DNA of 64,000 bases from an uncultured Oscillibacter sp. (GCF_910579365.1 NZ_CAJTUX010000001.1:68605-132604), one strand, 5' to 3'. Shown: positions 16,033 through 25,253, numbered from the stretch's first letter. A program made the numbers and translations. The notes: generated from the letters alone by a model not told the origin.

Positions 16033-16590
16033 TTACTCGGCCTCCTTTATGTCGTAAAAGTCATTTTTCGAGTCCTCGACCACCCATGCTCTTACAACTT
16101 CGCCATTCTTGACAATGTTGACAAGCTGCGCAATCATTTCCAAGATTGTCAAGACCGTCCATAAAAACATCGCGCCATACAGCCAGCTCTCGCTGATTCC
16201 CAGTGTTACCAGCGGCGTATAGGTCTTTCTCTGCACGATGGAGATCGTATAATAGAACACCATAGACAGAAGGCCGATCATTACCACATTGATAAAAGCC
16301 TCGATAAAGAGCTGGAACTTTTTCGGAAGAGAGAGCAGTATGGCGTCAATTCTGACATGAATATTTTCCCTCTGCGCAAGGTGGCAGCCAAGAACGCCCA
16401 TCCACACGAACAGGAGGCGGCTCGTCTCATCTGTCCACGCGGAAGGAGAGCCAATCTTTCTTGATACGGCCTGCCAGAACAGAGAGAACAGAATCACGTT
16501 AAACAGGATGACCGCAACATATTGCTCGAGTTTCTCCAGCGCGTGAACCGCATCTGCAGGCTTTTGGATTTTGATTTTGCCGTCTTTCAT
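16033..16590 (-). CDS. TRAP transporter small permease (DctQ family)
   Basis: A 185-aa protein with four hydrophobic helices. It carries the DctQ signature around WTDETSRLLFVWMGVLGCHLAQRE, with the conserved E-x-x-R-x-x-F-x-W pattern. It pairs with the large permease encoded next to it and contacts the binding protein. N- and C-termini are charged and cytoplasmic. The gene lies 76 nt after the binding-protein gene, separated by a hairpin that probably sets binding-protein excess. Confidence 0.9.
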   Translation of the reverse strand: MKDGKIKIQKPADAVHALEKLEQYVAVILFNVILFSLFWQAVSRKIGSPSAWTDETSRLLFVWMGVLGCHLAQRENIHVRIDAILLSLPKKFQLFIEAFINVVMIGLLSMVFYYTISIVQRKTYTPLVTLGISESWLYGAMFLWTVLTILEMIAQLVNIVKNGEVVRAWVVEDSKNDFYDIKEAE

Positions 16591-16636
16591 TTTGAAACCC
16601 TCCCAAAGACCATGAATACCAATGGTATCGAGTTAA

Positions 16637-16654
16637 GGGGCCCAGAAGGGCCCC
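16637..16654 (-). other. Intra-operon hairpin between binding protein and permeases
   Basis: GGGGCCC (16637-16643) pairs with GGGCCCC (16648-16654) around AGAA. It lacks a T-run on the minus strand, so it probably protects or attenuates the message and allows more binding protein than permease. Confidence 0.6.
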
Positions 16655-16666
16655 CTAATTTGCCGG

Positions 16667-17695
16667 TTATTGTCTCGCTTCCTCAATGGCCTTGACGGCA
16701 GCGTCGCCATACTTCGAAACATATTCGTCATACATCGGGGCGCAGGCCTCTCTGAACGGCGCCTTATCCGGAGTTGTAATGGTCATGCCGTTCTCCTCAA
16801 ACTTTTCAATCAGGGCCTTTTCATCTTCCGTGAAGGTCGTCGTATGGAACTCGGCCGCTTCTACCGTGGCCTTTGTAATCGCCTCCTGCTGCGCCGGAGA
16901 GAGCTTGTCGAAGACGATCTTGCTGATGATATAGTTGTTGTCATTGATAATATGGCCCGTCAGAGCGCAGAATTCCTGAACCTCATAGAACTTCTGGGCG
17001 TCGATGGTGGAAAGCGGATTCTCCTGTCCGTCAACCGCGTTCGTCTTCAGCGCCAGATACACCTCCGCAAAGGGCATCGGCGTAGCGGCCGCTCCGGAAT
17101 AATTCGCGAAGGCGAGGTTCGCGTCGGCATTGGGGACTCTCAGCTTCATGCCCTTCATGTCGGCGATGGTTTCGATCTTTCGGTTGGACGTGGTCTGCCT
17201 GGTTCCGTTATACGCGTCGGCAAGGATTTTCCAGCCTCTGGCCTCCAGCCTCTCGTAGATCGACTTGCCGTACTCCGTATCGTTCAGAGTCCGCATCATG
17301 TGGTCGAAATCGTCGAAGGCAAAGGGATAGCCAAAAATCTCCAGCTCCGGCTCCCAAAGGCCAAGCCGCCCGGTCTCCGCATAGACCATATCCAGCGCGC
17401 CGGCCGCAACCTGATCGATCATGGCCCGGTCGTCGCCGAGCTGTCCGCCGGGATAGATTTCCACGGTAATGGACCCGTTTGAGTACTCCTTTGCCTTTTC
17501 GGCAAGCATCTCTGCGGCCTTGTACTCATTGGAGGACGTGTTTGCCTGGAAGCCAATTTTCAAGGTGACGGCCTTCTCCTCCGGCGGAGCCGACTCGCCT
17601 CCGCCGGACGCGCCCCCTCCCGATGCGCCGCCGCACCCGGCCAAGGCAATGATGCTGACAACGGCAATTGCAAGCGCTGCGATCCTTCTTTTCAT
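16667..17695 (-). CDS. TRAP transporter solute-binding lipoprotein (DctP family)
   Basis: Counted from the ATG at 17695 (GGAGAGGG 7 nt upstream), 342 aa. A lipoprotein signal peptide (IALAGCGG lipobox) and a Gly/Ser linker precede a DctP fold (LKIGFQANTSSNEYKAAEML, YPGGQLGDDRAMIDQV, MKGMKLRVPNADANL with the conserved sugar-acid-binding Arg, and VDGQENPLSTI). It captures a carboxylate-bearing solute outside the membrane for the DctQM pair. It is first in its operon and divergent from yhcH-nanA. The substrate is probably a sialic acid from context, but DctP sequence alone does not settle this. Confidence 0.9.
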   Translation of the reverse strand: MKRRIAALAIAVVSIIALAGCGGASGGGASGGGESAPPEEKAVTLKIGFQANTSSNEYKAAEMLAEKAKEYSNGSITVEIYPGGQLGDDRAMIDQVAAGALDMVYAETGRLGLWEPELEIFGYPFAFDDFDHMMRTLNDTEYGKSIYERLEARGWKILADAYNGTRQTTSNRKIETIADMKGMKLRVPNADANLAFANYSGAAATPMPFAEVYLALKTNAVDGQENPLSTIDAQKFYEVQEFCALTGHIINDNNYIISKIVFDKLSPAQQEAITKATVEAAEFHTTTFTEDEKALIEKFEENGMTITTPDKAPFREACAPMYDEYVSKYGDAAVKAIEEARQ

Positions 17696-17796
17696 CTTTT
17701 TCCCTCTCCTCAAAATAATATCTTCAGCGGCCAGGGCCGTTGAATACGTTGTGAAACTGCCCATGTTTTCCAGGCGGCATTTTTCATTTCATATAT

Positions 17797-17825
17797 ACTA
17801 TAAACAAATACCCTCCGCATTTCAA
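17797..17825 (-). promoter_or_regulatory. Promoter of the TRAP operon
   Basis: On the minus strand TTGAAA (17825-17820) and TATAGT (17802-17797) are 17 bp apart. The remaining divergent spacer to 18147 is AT-rich. It contains an 85-codon minus-strand frame I do not recognise and do not support as a gene. Confidence 0.7.
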
Positions 17826-18147
17826 TCTTTTTCCAGCATTCCATGATGAGAATTATTCTTAAAAATTTTGGTTACTTTGTCATATTTGCAAATTCGGTTC
17901 CTCTATTGCTTTCCGGAGCCGCACATGTTATCATAATTTTGAATAAACATTTCCTTCTTGAAGCCTCGTTTGATGTCAACTTTCGATAAAGCAACACCGT
18001 TCCACTGATAACGTTTCAAAGGCATCCTCGCGGTTTTATTCTTCACCGGAACGGCGCAGACTACGCCGTATGAGAGTACCGCGCGCCTCCGCACTATAAA
18101 CGGCGTTCCAAACTTTTTCATAAATTTCAGTACGAAAGGGTGGTTTT

Positions 18148-18597
18148 TTGATCTATACAAAGCGCAAGCACATCGAACGCTGCCTGGGCATAAGCGGCAG
18201 TCTGGATGCCGCTATCCGCCATCTGCTGGGCACAGATCTGAGCCGGCTTCACATGGGCCGCAATGAGATTGACGGTGAGCAGGCATTCGTCAACCGCTTT
18301 GATTATCAGACCATGCCCCCGGAACAGGCCATCTGGGAGGGGCACGAAAGGTACGGGGATATGCACGTTCTCCTGTCCGGCCGCGAAAAGATTGGCGTTT
18401 CCAATGTGGAAACGCTGGAGATGACCGTCCAGAAGCCCGAGGAGGATTTCATCGGCTACGAAGGCGGCGTGGAGGTCTGGTTCCCCATGACTGCCGGGGA
18501 CATTCTCATCGTCTTTCCCGAGGATGCGCATAAGGTCAAGGTCATGAATGGCAGCGGCTGTCTGGTGGAGAAGGCCTGCTACAAGTTCAGGGTGTAA
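18148..18597 (+). CDS. YhcH/YjgK/YiaL family protein (sialic-acid cluster)
   Basis: A 149-aa cupin-like protein of the DUF386 family. Typical blocks are GRNEIDGEQAFVNRFDYQT, WEGHERYGDMHVLLSG, and FPEDAHKVKVMNG, with His/Asp/Glu residues of the metal-binding pocket. YhcH (NanQ) proteins speed sialic-acid anomer or aldose conversion and occur in nan operons. The start is taken as TTG at 18148, with AAAGGG 7 nt upstream; no ATG fits the conserved N-terminus. It is 45 nt ahead of the lyase gene and divergent from the TRAP operon. Confidence 0.88.
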   Translation: MIYTKRKHIERCLGISGSLDAAIRHLLGTDLSRLHMGRNEIDGEQAFVNRFDYQTMPPEQAIWEGHERYGDMHVLLSGREKIGVSNVETLEMTVQKPEEDFIGYEGGVEVWFPMTAGDILIVFPEDAHKVKVMNGSGCLVEKACYKFRV

Positions 18598-18642
18598 AAC
18601 GCAAACTACGTACAACATATGTTTTTTAGGAGGAGAATCGCT

Positions 18643-19545
18643 ATGAATACCACAAAGTACGAGGGCATTATCCCCGCTTTCTACGCCTGCTATAACGCCG
18701 AAGGCAAAATTGATCCAGAGGCCGCCCGGACGCTGACCAGGTGGTTCATTGACAAGGGCGTCAAGGGTCTCTATGTGGGCGGTTCCTCCGGCGAGTGCAT
18801 TTACCACAGTAAGGAAGAGCGCAAGGCGGTTTTGGAGAGCGTCATGGCGGAGGCTAAGGGCAAGCTGACCATCATCGCCCATGTCGCCTGCAACAATACC
18901 GCCGATTCTCAGGAGCTGGCGGCGCATGCCGAGAGCCTTGGCGTGGACGCCATCGCTTCCATTCCCCCTATCTACTTCCATCTGCCTCCTTACGCCATCG
19001 CCAAGTACTGGAACGACATTTCCAGCGCGGCTCCCAACACGGATTTTATCATCTATAACATCCCGCAGCTGGCGGGCGTGGCCTTAAGCGTGCCTCTGCT
19101 GAAGGAAATGCTGAAAAATCCCCGCTGCATCGGCGTCAAGAATTCCTCCATGCCCACTCAGGACATCCAAATGTGGCGCAGCGAGGGCGCCATCGTCTTC
19201 AATGGCCCCGACGAGCAGTTGATTTCCGGTTTGGTCATGGGCGCCGCCGGCGGCATCGGCGGAACCTACGGCGCGATGCCTGAGCTGTATATCAAGCTTT
19301 TCGAGTGCGTCAAATCCGGTGATCTGACCACCGCTCTGAAAATTCAGGACGACTGCTGCCAGATCATCTCCAAGCTGTGCTCCGGCCATGGCAACATGTA
19401 CGCCATGATCAAAGAAGTGCTGCGCCGGATGGACGGTCCCGACTGCGGCAGTGTACGGGCTCCGCTGGCGGAGCTGGCCGAAAGCGATGCTCCCATTGCC
19501 GGCGAGTGCGTCTCCATGATCAAGGCCGCCATCGCAAAGTATTGA
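18643..19545 (+). CDS. nanA: N-acetylneuraminate lyase
   Basis: A 300-aa (beta/alpha)8 protein of the DapA/NanA family, expected to cleave N-acetylneuraminate to N-acetylmannosamine and pyruvate through a Schiff base. Visible motifs are YVGGSSGE (phosphate/carboxylate-binding loop, 44-51), Tyr138 in IIYNIPQLAGV, and Lys166 in GVKNSS. The YNIP and GGSSGE forms match neuraminate lyases better than dihydrodipicolinate synthase. The ATG at 18643 has AGGAGG 9 nt upstream. It follows yhcH, opposite a TRAP importer, a typical uptake-and-cleavage arrangement. No nanE or nanK is seen here, so later steps must be encoded elsewhere. Confidence 0.88.
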   Translation: MNTTKYEGIIPAFYACYNAEGKIDPEAARTLTRWFIDKGVKGLYVGGSSGECIYHSKEERKAVLESVMAEAKGKLTIIAHVACNNTADSQELAAHAESLGVDAIASIPPIYFHLPPYAIAKYWNDISSAAPNTDFIIYNIPQLAGVALSVPLLKEMLKNPRCIGVKNSSMPTQDIQMWRSEGAIVFNGPDEQLISGLVMGAAGGIGGTYGAMPELYIKLFECVKSGDLTTALKIQDDCCQIISKLCSGHGNMYAMIKEVLRRMDGPDCGSVRAPLAELAESDAPIAGECVSMIKAAIAKY

Positions 19546-19842
19546 CCGCATCATCCGCCGCAGACAGGCGGGAAATTCCGCAGCGCGCTGTTTGCGGGAA
19601 GTGGCGGAAGACGGCCAAATAGGGAAAAAGCCGATATCCACAGCCGGGATGTACCCAAATATCCTGTGACAGTTGCCAGAGGCCGGCCGCTCCTTTAAAT
19701 CCGCCAGCAGAGCCAACTGGTTTGACAAAAGAGTCAAAACCTCCGGCCAGGCCCAATCTCATTAAGATAAACACCCCAACGCAGCCGCCGGTTTTTTCTA
19801 TGCCGCCAAGTGTTTTTGTATCCTTTTTAATATTTGAAAACA

Positions 19843-19875
19843 CAGACCAGACCGCCTTCTGTACGGTCTGGTCTG
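19843..19875. other. Hairpin in the nanA-rnfB intergenic region
   Basis: A perfect 12-bp stem (19843-19854 with 19864-19875) with a 9-nt loop and no T-run. It lies in the 476-bp stretch between nanA and rnfB, where I see no supportable gene. A 143-codon minus-strand frame there was not recognised. Confidence 0.45.
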
Positions 19876-19936
19876 TTGCGTATATGAAAGAGATTCGGCT
19901 TAGCCGGGGGTTGCCTTTGGCGCTGCCAACAGCAAA

Positions 19937-19970
19937 GCCAACCTGCCACATGTTCCTGTGACAGGTTGGC
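19937..19970. terminator. Terminator-like hairpin downstream of rnfB
   Basis: GCCAACCTG-CACA (19937-19950) pairs with TGTG-CAGGTTGGC (19957-19970), with one mismatch. TTTT follows on the plus strand and a weaker T-rich tail on the minus strand. It is placed to end the rnf operon. Confidence 0.55.
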
Positions 19971-20021
19971 TTTTGCAGGTCGGTTTACCTAAACAAGTGA
20001 AACTTCGTCAAAGACAGATCA

Positions 20022-20897
20022 TTACTTCGCCGAAGCCTCCGCCGCAGCCTTGGCTTTTTCCGCCTGGGCCTTCTTGATGGCCTTGTATTTTTCCTTCTCC
20101 TCAGCCGTTGCCACAGGGAGGATGGCGTCTCTCGGGCAGACCTTGGTGCAGAGCTTGCAGCCCACGCACTTTTTATAGTCAATGACCGCCACGCCGTTTT
20201 CCACATGGATGGCGTCCTTCTTGCACTCCTTCTGGCACAGGCCGCAGCCGATGCAGGAGGTGGAGCAGACGCTCATGGCCGCCTTGCCCTTGTCCTGATT
20301 GGCGCAGCCCACGTGGACCTTTTTGGAGACGGGGACGGAGGTAATCAGATGCCGGGGGCAGGCGCTGGCGCAGGCCATACAGGCGGTGCACTTGTCCGGG
20401 TCCACCACGGCGGTGCCGCCGGGGCCGATGGACATGGCGCCAAACTGGCAGGCCGCCACGCAGGAGCCAAAGCCCAGGCACCCGAAGGCACACTCCAGAG
20501 GACCGCCGGCCACCTTGGTTGCGGAGATGCAGTCCTTCACACCCACGTAGTCATAGCGCTTCTTGGCGTTGACGCCGCCGGTGCAGCGGACGAAGGCCAC
20601 CTGCCGCTCTCCAGTGGGAGCCTCCATGCCCATGATCTTGGCAATGGCGGCGGCGTTCTCCGCCCCCGCAGGGGCGCAGGCGGTGACAGGCGCGTCTCCC
20701 GCCAGAATGGCGGCGGCGCAGCCGCCGCAGCCGGGATAGCCGCAGCCGCCGCAGTTCGCGCCGGCCAGCAGGCCCAATATCGCTTCCTCACGGGGATCCT
20801 TCTTCACCTCGAAAATCTTGGAGGCCACGGCCAGGACCAGGCCGAACACCGCGCCCAGAATGCCCAGGACGGCTACCGCGAATAAAATATTCATCAT
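20022..20897 (-). CDS. rnfB: Rnf complex subunit RnfB (iron-sulfur)
   Basis: A 291-aa membrane-anchored ferredoxin subunit of the ion-translocating ferredoxin:NAD+ oxidoreductase. One N-terminal helix anchors it. ANCGGCGYPGCGGCA is the Fe-S cluster motif typical of RnfB. It is followed by DPDKCTACMACASACP, CSTSCIGCGLCQKECK and CVGCKLCTKVCP ferredoxin clusters. The C-terminus is an Ala/Lys-rich helical tail (after about residue 265) beyond the last cluster. RnfB accepts electrons from reduced ferredoxin. It is the last gene of rnfCDGEAB, 16 nt after rnfA. Confidence 0.95.
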   Translation of the reverse strand: MMNILFAVAVLGILGAVFGLVLAVASKIFEVKKDPREEAILGLLAGANCGGCGYPGCGGCAAAILAGDAPVTACAPAGAENAAAIAKIMGMEAPTGERQVAFVRCTGGVNAKKRYDYVGVKDCISATKVAGGPLECAFGCLGFGSCVAACQFGAMSIGPGGTAVVDPDKCTACMACASACPRHLITSVPVSKKVHVGCANQDKGKAAMSVCSTSCIGCGLCQKECKKDAIHVENGVAVIDYKKCVGCKLCTKVCPRDAILPVATAEEKEKYKAIKKAQAEKAKAAAEASAK

Positions 20898-20913
20898 GAT
20901 GCAACCGCCCTCC

Positions 20914-21504
20914 TTACCAAATTACCAAGCCGGAGAAGCCCATGAACGCCAGGGCCATGAGACCGGCGGTGACCAGCGCGATGGGGAACCCCTCAAAGCT
21001 CTTGGGATACTCGGCGAAAACCAGCCGCTCCCGGATGCTGGCAAAGAGCACGATGGCAACCAGGAAGCCGATGCCACCGGTGATGCCGTAGACCACAGAC
21101 TCGATGAAGTTGTAGCTCTCCTGGATGTTCAGAAGGGCCACGCCCAGCACCGCGCAGTTGGTGGTGATCAGGGGCAAATACACGCCCAGGGCCGTGTACA
21201 AAGAGGGCATGGACTTCTGGAGGAACATTTCGATGAACTGCACCAAAGACGCAATGACCAGAATGAATGCCACGGTCTGCATATACTCCAAATCCAGAGG
21301 CACCAGGATGAACTTGTACACCACCCAGGTGATGGCGGAGGCCAGGCCCATGACAAAGGTCACGGCGAAGCCCATGCCCACGGCGGTGTCCACCTTCTTG
21401 GAAACGCCCAGGAAGGGGCAGATGCCGAGGAACTGGGAGAAAATGAAGTTATTCGCCAAGATGGCGCCCAGCGTGATTGCCAGGAGTTTTGAAATCTGAT
21501 CCAT
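20914..21504 (-). CDS. rnfA: Rnf complex subunit RnfA
   Basis: A 196-aa membrane protein with six helices. The RnfA/NqrE block [19 protein letters not shown] near the N-terminus and [14 protein letters not shown] further on carry the conserved cysteines that hold an intramembrane Fe-S cluster shared with RnfE. Full length. It starts directly at the end of rnfE and overlaps none of its neighbours. Confidence 0.95.
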   Translation of the reverse strand: MDQISKLLAITLGAILANNFIFSQFLGICPFLGVSKKVDTAVGMGFAVTFVMGLASAITWVVYKFILVPLDLEYMQTVAFILVIASLVQFIEMFLQKSMPSLYTALGVYLPLITTNCAVLGVALLNIQESYNFIESVVYGITGGIGFLVAIVLFASIRERLVFAEYPKSFEGFPIALVTAGLMALAFMGFSGLVIW

Positions 21505-22104
21505 TTACTTGCCCTCCTTACTCTTGGACAGCGCCCACTGCATAGCGGCGATGAGGAAGCCCAGCACCAGGAAGCCGCCCACGGGCAGAGTCAGAATGCC
21601 GATGGGGAACTGCTCCGGAATGATGCGGAAGCCCGCCAGCGTGCCCGCGCCCAGCAGCTCCCGGATGAAGCACATGGCCAGCAGCACGGCGGTGTAGCCC
21701 AGGCCCTGAAAGATGCCGTCGAAGAAGGACGCGCCCACGCCGTTTTTATAGGAGAAAGACTCCGCCCGGCCCAGGATGATGCAGTTTACCACGATCAGCG
21801 GAATGAACACACCCAGAGAGGCGGCGATGGACTCGAAGAAGGCTTGCAGCAGCAAATCCACGCAGGTGACAAAGCCCGCGATGACCACGATGAACATGGC
21901 GATGCGGATTTTGTCCGGGACGATCTTCCGGATGGCGGAGATGACCACATTGGCCGCCGTCAAGATGATGAGCACAGACACGCCCATGCCCAAACCGTTC
22001 ATAATGGAGGTGGTGATCGCCATGGTGGAGCACAGGCCCAGCATCTGCACCAGAACGGGGTTTTGGGTCAGAAGACCCTCTTTAAACTGTTTCCCGATAT
22101 TCAT
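21505..22104 (-). CDS. rnfE: Rnf complex subunit RnfE
   Basis: A 199-aa integral membrane subunit, six helices, paralogous to RnfA with inverted topology. NPVLVQMLGLCSTMAITTS and IPLIVVNCIILGRAES are the conserved half-motifs, each with a cluster cysteine. It works with RnfA and RnfD in coupling electron flow to Na+ or H+ export. It lies 18 nt after rnfG and abuts rnfA. Confidence 0.95.
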   Translation of the reverse strand: MNIGKQFKEGLLTQNPVLVQMLGLCSTMAITTSIMNGLGMGVSVLIILTAANVVISAIRKIVPDKIRIAMFIVVIAGFVTCVDLLLQAFFESIAASLGVFIPLIVVNCIILGRAESFSYKNGVGASFFDGIFQGLGYTAVLLAMCFIRELLGAGTLAGFRIIPEQFPIGILTLPVGGFLVLGFLIAAMQWALSKSKEGK

Positions 22105-22122
22105 GTTTCAGCTCCCCCTTTC

Positions 22123-22743
22123 TCAGCCCATCACGCCGGCCACGGCCAGCGCGGCGTTGACGCCGTTGGTCACGCCCCGGGTGGAGACCGTCGCGCCGGA
22201 GATGGCGTCCACGTTGGACCCCACGGTCAGGACGCCGTCGGCGGCGCTTTTGCCCTCAAACTGGCTCAGCACGCCCACGCCGGAGGCAGTGGGCATATTG
22301 GTCATGACCTTGGAGCCAATTCCGGCGGTTTCGGCGTTTTTGACAATGGACACGCCGGTGACAGCTCCCTCGCTGTCCACGCCCACCATCATTTCGATCT
22401 TGCCCTGAGAGCCGCTGGCCACCACTTTGATGGCGTAGCCCACAGTCGCGCCGCCTACCTGGGCTTCGTACACGGAGTCCAGAGCGACGCTGCCGGAGGC
22501 GGCGGTCATTTCGTCGGTGAGAGCCAGCTTGTCGGAGAAGGTGGTGTTGTCGGGGTCCGCCACCACGGCCTTCATGGCCTCCACGGTTTTCGCCCGGTTG
22601 ATCTCGTCAATTTTTTCCTCTGTGACGGCGTTGACGCCGCCCAGAGCCGCCGCCACGACCATGCAGGTCACCAGCAGCGTCACGGTCAACTTTATAATGT
22701 ACGCAGGATCCATCTGAACCTTTTCCTTATTCGCGGTGCTCAT
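22123..22743 (-). CDS. rnfG: Rnf complex subunit RnfG (covalent FMN)
   Basis: A 206-aa protein with one N-terminal membrane helix (about 14-36) and an extracytoplasmic FMN-binding domain. SGATVST (182-188) is the flavinylation motif, with Thr185 as the expected attachment residue, so an ApbE flavin transferase must exist elsewhere. It overlaps the end of rnfD by 4 bp (ATGA type), implying translational coupling. Confidence 0.93.
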   Translation of the reverse strand: MSTANKEKVQMDPAYIIKLTVTLLVTCMVVAAALGGVNAVTEEKIDEINRAKTVEAMKAVVADPDNTTFSDKLALTDEMTAASGSVALDSVYEAQVGGATVGYAIKVVASGSQGKIEMMVGVDSEGAVTGVSIVKNAETAGIGSKVMTNMPTASGVGVLSQFEGKSAADGVLTVGSNVDAISGATVSTRGVTNGVNAALAVAGVMG

Positions 22744-23771
22744 CTCGCGGCTCCCTCCTTCTTCACAACGCCGAAGCGCATGGGCTTGGTGTACTTGTCA
22801 ATGAAGGGCACGAACAGGTTCATCACCATAATGGAGTAGCACACGCCCTCGTTATAAGACCCGAAATAACGGATCAGCACGGTGAACAGTCCGCAGCCCA
22901 CACCGAAGATCAGCTGGCCCTTCTTAGTGATGGGGGAGGTGGCGTAGTCGGTGGCCATGAAGAACGCGCCCAGCATAAGGCCGCCGCCAAAGATGCTGTA
23001 GAGCATCCAGTCCAGGCTGGAACCGGCCTTGGGGAAGAGGAAGGTCAGGACGGCCACGGTGCCGATGTACGCGGCGGGAGTCTGCCAGTTGATGACCTTC
23101 CGCCAGATGAGATACACGCCGCCGATAATCAGCATCAGGGCGGAAACCTCGCCCAGGGAACCGCCGGTCTGACCCAGGAACATCTCCCTCACGCTGTAAG
23201 TCCCGATGAGGTTCCCAAAGCTCTCCGCCAGAGCGGCGGGGTCCGTGCCCTTCATATAAGAAAGGGGGGTGGCGGCGGTGACGAGGTCCACATTAGACCC
23301 GAAGATGGCCGCCTTATTCGCGGCGGGTTCCACCCAGGTGGTCATGGACCCGGCGTAGCTGGCCAGCAGCACGGCCCGGCCCGCCAGGGCGGGGTTCACA
23401 AAGTTCTTGCCGATGCCGCCGAAGAGCTGCTTGACAATGAGGATGGCGAAGGCGTCGCCTATGAGGATCATCCAATAGGGAATCTGCACCGGGCTGACAA
23501 AGGCCAGCAGCATGCCCGTGACCACGGCGGAGAGGTCCAGAACGGACTGGGGCTTCTTCATCAGCTTGCGGTACAGCCACTCGAAGAAGACGCATCCGGC
23601 TACGGACACGGCGGTGAGGGTCAGGGCCCGGAGGCCGAAGTTAAAGCAGGCGTATGCCAGGGCGGGCAGCATAGCGATGATGACGTCCTTCATGATGCCC
23701 TGGGTGGTCTCGCTTCCGCGGATGTGGGGCGAGGAGGTGGCGATCAGCTTGAGATTCTTATAGTCCGTCAT
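22740..23771 (-). CDS. rnfD: Rnf complex subunit RnfD
   Basis: A 343-aa multi-span membrane subunit starting at the ATG at 23771 (MTDYKNLKL), AAGGAGG 10 nt upstream, overlapping the rnfC stop by 3 bases. Longer in-frame starts would only extend it into rnfC. NFVNPALAGRAVLLASYAG and TDYATSPITKKGQ are family blocks. The flavinylation region reads VTAATPLS, with Ala where the usual motif has Gly (SGATPL), so covalent FMN attachment should not be assumed. Confidence 0.93.
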   Translation of the reverse strand: MTDYKNLKLIATSSPHIRGSETTQGIMKDVIIAMLPALAYACFNFGLRALTLTAVSVAGCVFFEWLYRKLMKKPQSVLDLSAVVTGMLLAFVSPVQIPYWMILIGDAFAILIVKQLFGGIGKNFVNPALAGRAVLLASYAGSMTTWVEPAANKAAIFGSNVDLVTAATPLSYMKGTDPAALAESFGNLIGTYSVREMFLGQTGGSLGEVSALMLIIGGVYLIWRKVINWQTPAAYIGTVAVLTFLFPKAGSSLDWMLYSIFGGGLMLGAFFMATDYATSPITKKGQLIFGVGCGLFTVLIRYFGSYNEGVCYSIMVMNLFVPFIDKYTKPMRFGVVKKEGAAR

Positions 23772-25144
23772 TTGTTGACAACCTCCTTTTTCGCCTCTTC
23801 GGCGGCTTTCTTGGCCTCGGCGGCGGCCTTGGCCTTGGCCGCGGCGTCCTTCACCAGCTGCTTGCCGGTCTTGAACATATGGGTCAGGTGGAGCCGGGCG
23901 GGGCAGGTGTAGGCGCAGGCGCCGCACTCCATGCAGTCCATGATGTGGGCGTCGTTCAGCTCGTCGACCAGGCCCTTGGAGGCGTACTGGTACAGGAACA
24001 GGGGCTCCAGGTGCATGGGGCACACGCCCACGCACTTGCCGCAGCGGATGCACTGAGGATGCTCGACGGTCTGCTCTTCCTTCTCGCAGAAGGCCAGCAT
24101 GCAGCCGGTGCCCTTGGCCACGGGAATGTCGGCGGTGTACTGGGCCATGCCCATCATGGGGCCGCCGGCGATGAGTTTATAAGTACCGTCCTTCAGCCCG
24201 CCGCAGAAGTCAAACAGCGCCGAGACAGGGGTGCCGATGGGGCATTCCACGTTCTTGGGCTCCACCACGCCGGAGCCGGAGACGGTGACCACCTTCTTCA
24301 CCACGGGCATGCCGGTGGTGATGGCCTTGTAGATGGCGCAGGTGGTGTTGATGTTGAACACGGCGCAGCCGATGTTGCTGGGCAGGCCGCCCGGGGGCAC
24401 CTGCTTGCCGGTGATGGCCTGGCAGAGCTGCTTCTCGCCGCCCTGGGGGTAGCGGCAGCGAAGACCCTCCACCACCACGGGGGCGTGCTTTTCGGCGATG
24501 GTCTTGTTGAGCTGGTCGATGCCGTTCTGCTTGTTGACCTCCACGCCGATGATGACCTTTTCCACGCCGAACATCTTGGCGAGGTACGTCGCGCCCCCGA
24601 CGATCTCCTCCGGCCGCTCCAGCATGGCCCGGTGGTCGCCGGTGATGTAGGGCTCGCACTCCGCGCCGTTGATGATGACAGTGTCCACCTTGCCGATGCC
24701 GCCGGAAATCTTCACGTGGGTGGGGAAGGTGGCGCCGCCCATGCCGACGATGCCGGCGTTTTTCACGATCTCCACCATCTCGTCAACGGAAAGGGCGTCC
24801 GGGTTGGCGGGGGCCTGAACCTCCTCGCTGACCTCGTTTTGCATGTCGTTGTCGATGATGACGGACAGGATGTTCCCGCCCATGGAATAGGGCCGGGGCT
24901 CCACCGCCTTGACGGTGCCGGAGACACTGGCGTGAATGGGAGCGCCGAGACCGCGGAACTCGCCGATCTTCTGGCCCACCTTCACGTGGTCGCCGGCTTT
25001 CACCAGGGGGGTGCATGGCGCGCCGAAGTGCTGGGACATGGGAATGACCACTTGAGCCGGGGCAGGCAGCTGCTCGATGGCCTTTTCATTGGTTGCGGCT
25101 TTCATGTCGTGGGGATGAACGCCGCCAAAGAACGCTTGTGCCAT
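23768..25144 (-). CDS. rnfC: Rnf complex subunit RnfC
   Basis: A 458-aa soluble subunit that docks NAD(H). It has the FMN/NADH-binding region found in NuoF-like proteins (GIVGMGGATFPTHVKI, INGAECEPYITGDHR, PVVVEGLRCRYPQGGEKQL) and two 4Fe-4S motifs near the C-terminus (CIRCGKCVGVCP, CMECGACAYTCP). A 40-residue Ala/Lys/Glu helical tail follows the second cluster, echoing the tail of RnfB. First gene of the operon; the ATG at 25144 is preceded by a weak site (GAGGTG). Confidence 0.95.
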   Translation of the reverse strand: MAQAFFGGVHPHDMKAATNEKAIEQLPAPAQVVIPMSQHFGAPCTPLVKAGDHVKVGQKIGEFRGLGAPIHASVSGTVKAVEPRPYSMGGNILSVIIDNDMQNEVSEEVQAPANPDALSVDEMVEIVKNAGIVGMGGATFPTHVKISGGIGKVDTVIINGAECEPYITGDHRAMLERPEEIVGGATYLAKMFGVEKVIIGVEVNKQNGIDQLNKTIAEKHAPVVVEGLRCRYPQGGEKQLCQAITGKQVPPGGLPSNIGCAVFNINTTCAIYKAITTGMPVVKKVVTVSGSGVVEPKNVECPIGTPVSALFDFCGGLKDGTYKLIAGGPMMGMAQYTADIPVAKGTGCMLAFCEKEEQTVEHPQCIRCGKCVGVCPMHLEPLFLYQYASKGLVDELNDAHIMDCMECGACAYTCPARLHLTHMFKTGKQLVKDAAAKAKAAAEAKKAAEEAKKEVVNK

Positions 25145-25253
25145 TATTTCACCTCATTTTTTACTCCTGACAGCGGCCCGGGCGCGGACGGAAAGACCGT
25201 CCACCGTCGGGACGGGCTGACGTGCCTGGACAGACTATCACATACTTCCTTGC

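Noticed and set aside
17903..18160. An 85-codon minus-strand frame between the TRAP and nan genes
   Set aside because: No recognised family, it overlaps the yhcH start and lacks a clear ribosome site. It could be a remnant but cannot be supported.
19520..19951. A 143-codon minus-strand frame after nanA
   Set aside because: It overlaps the nanA end and hairpins, has no ribosome site and resembles nothing I know.
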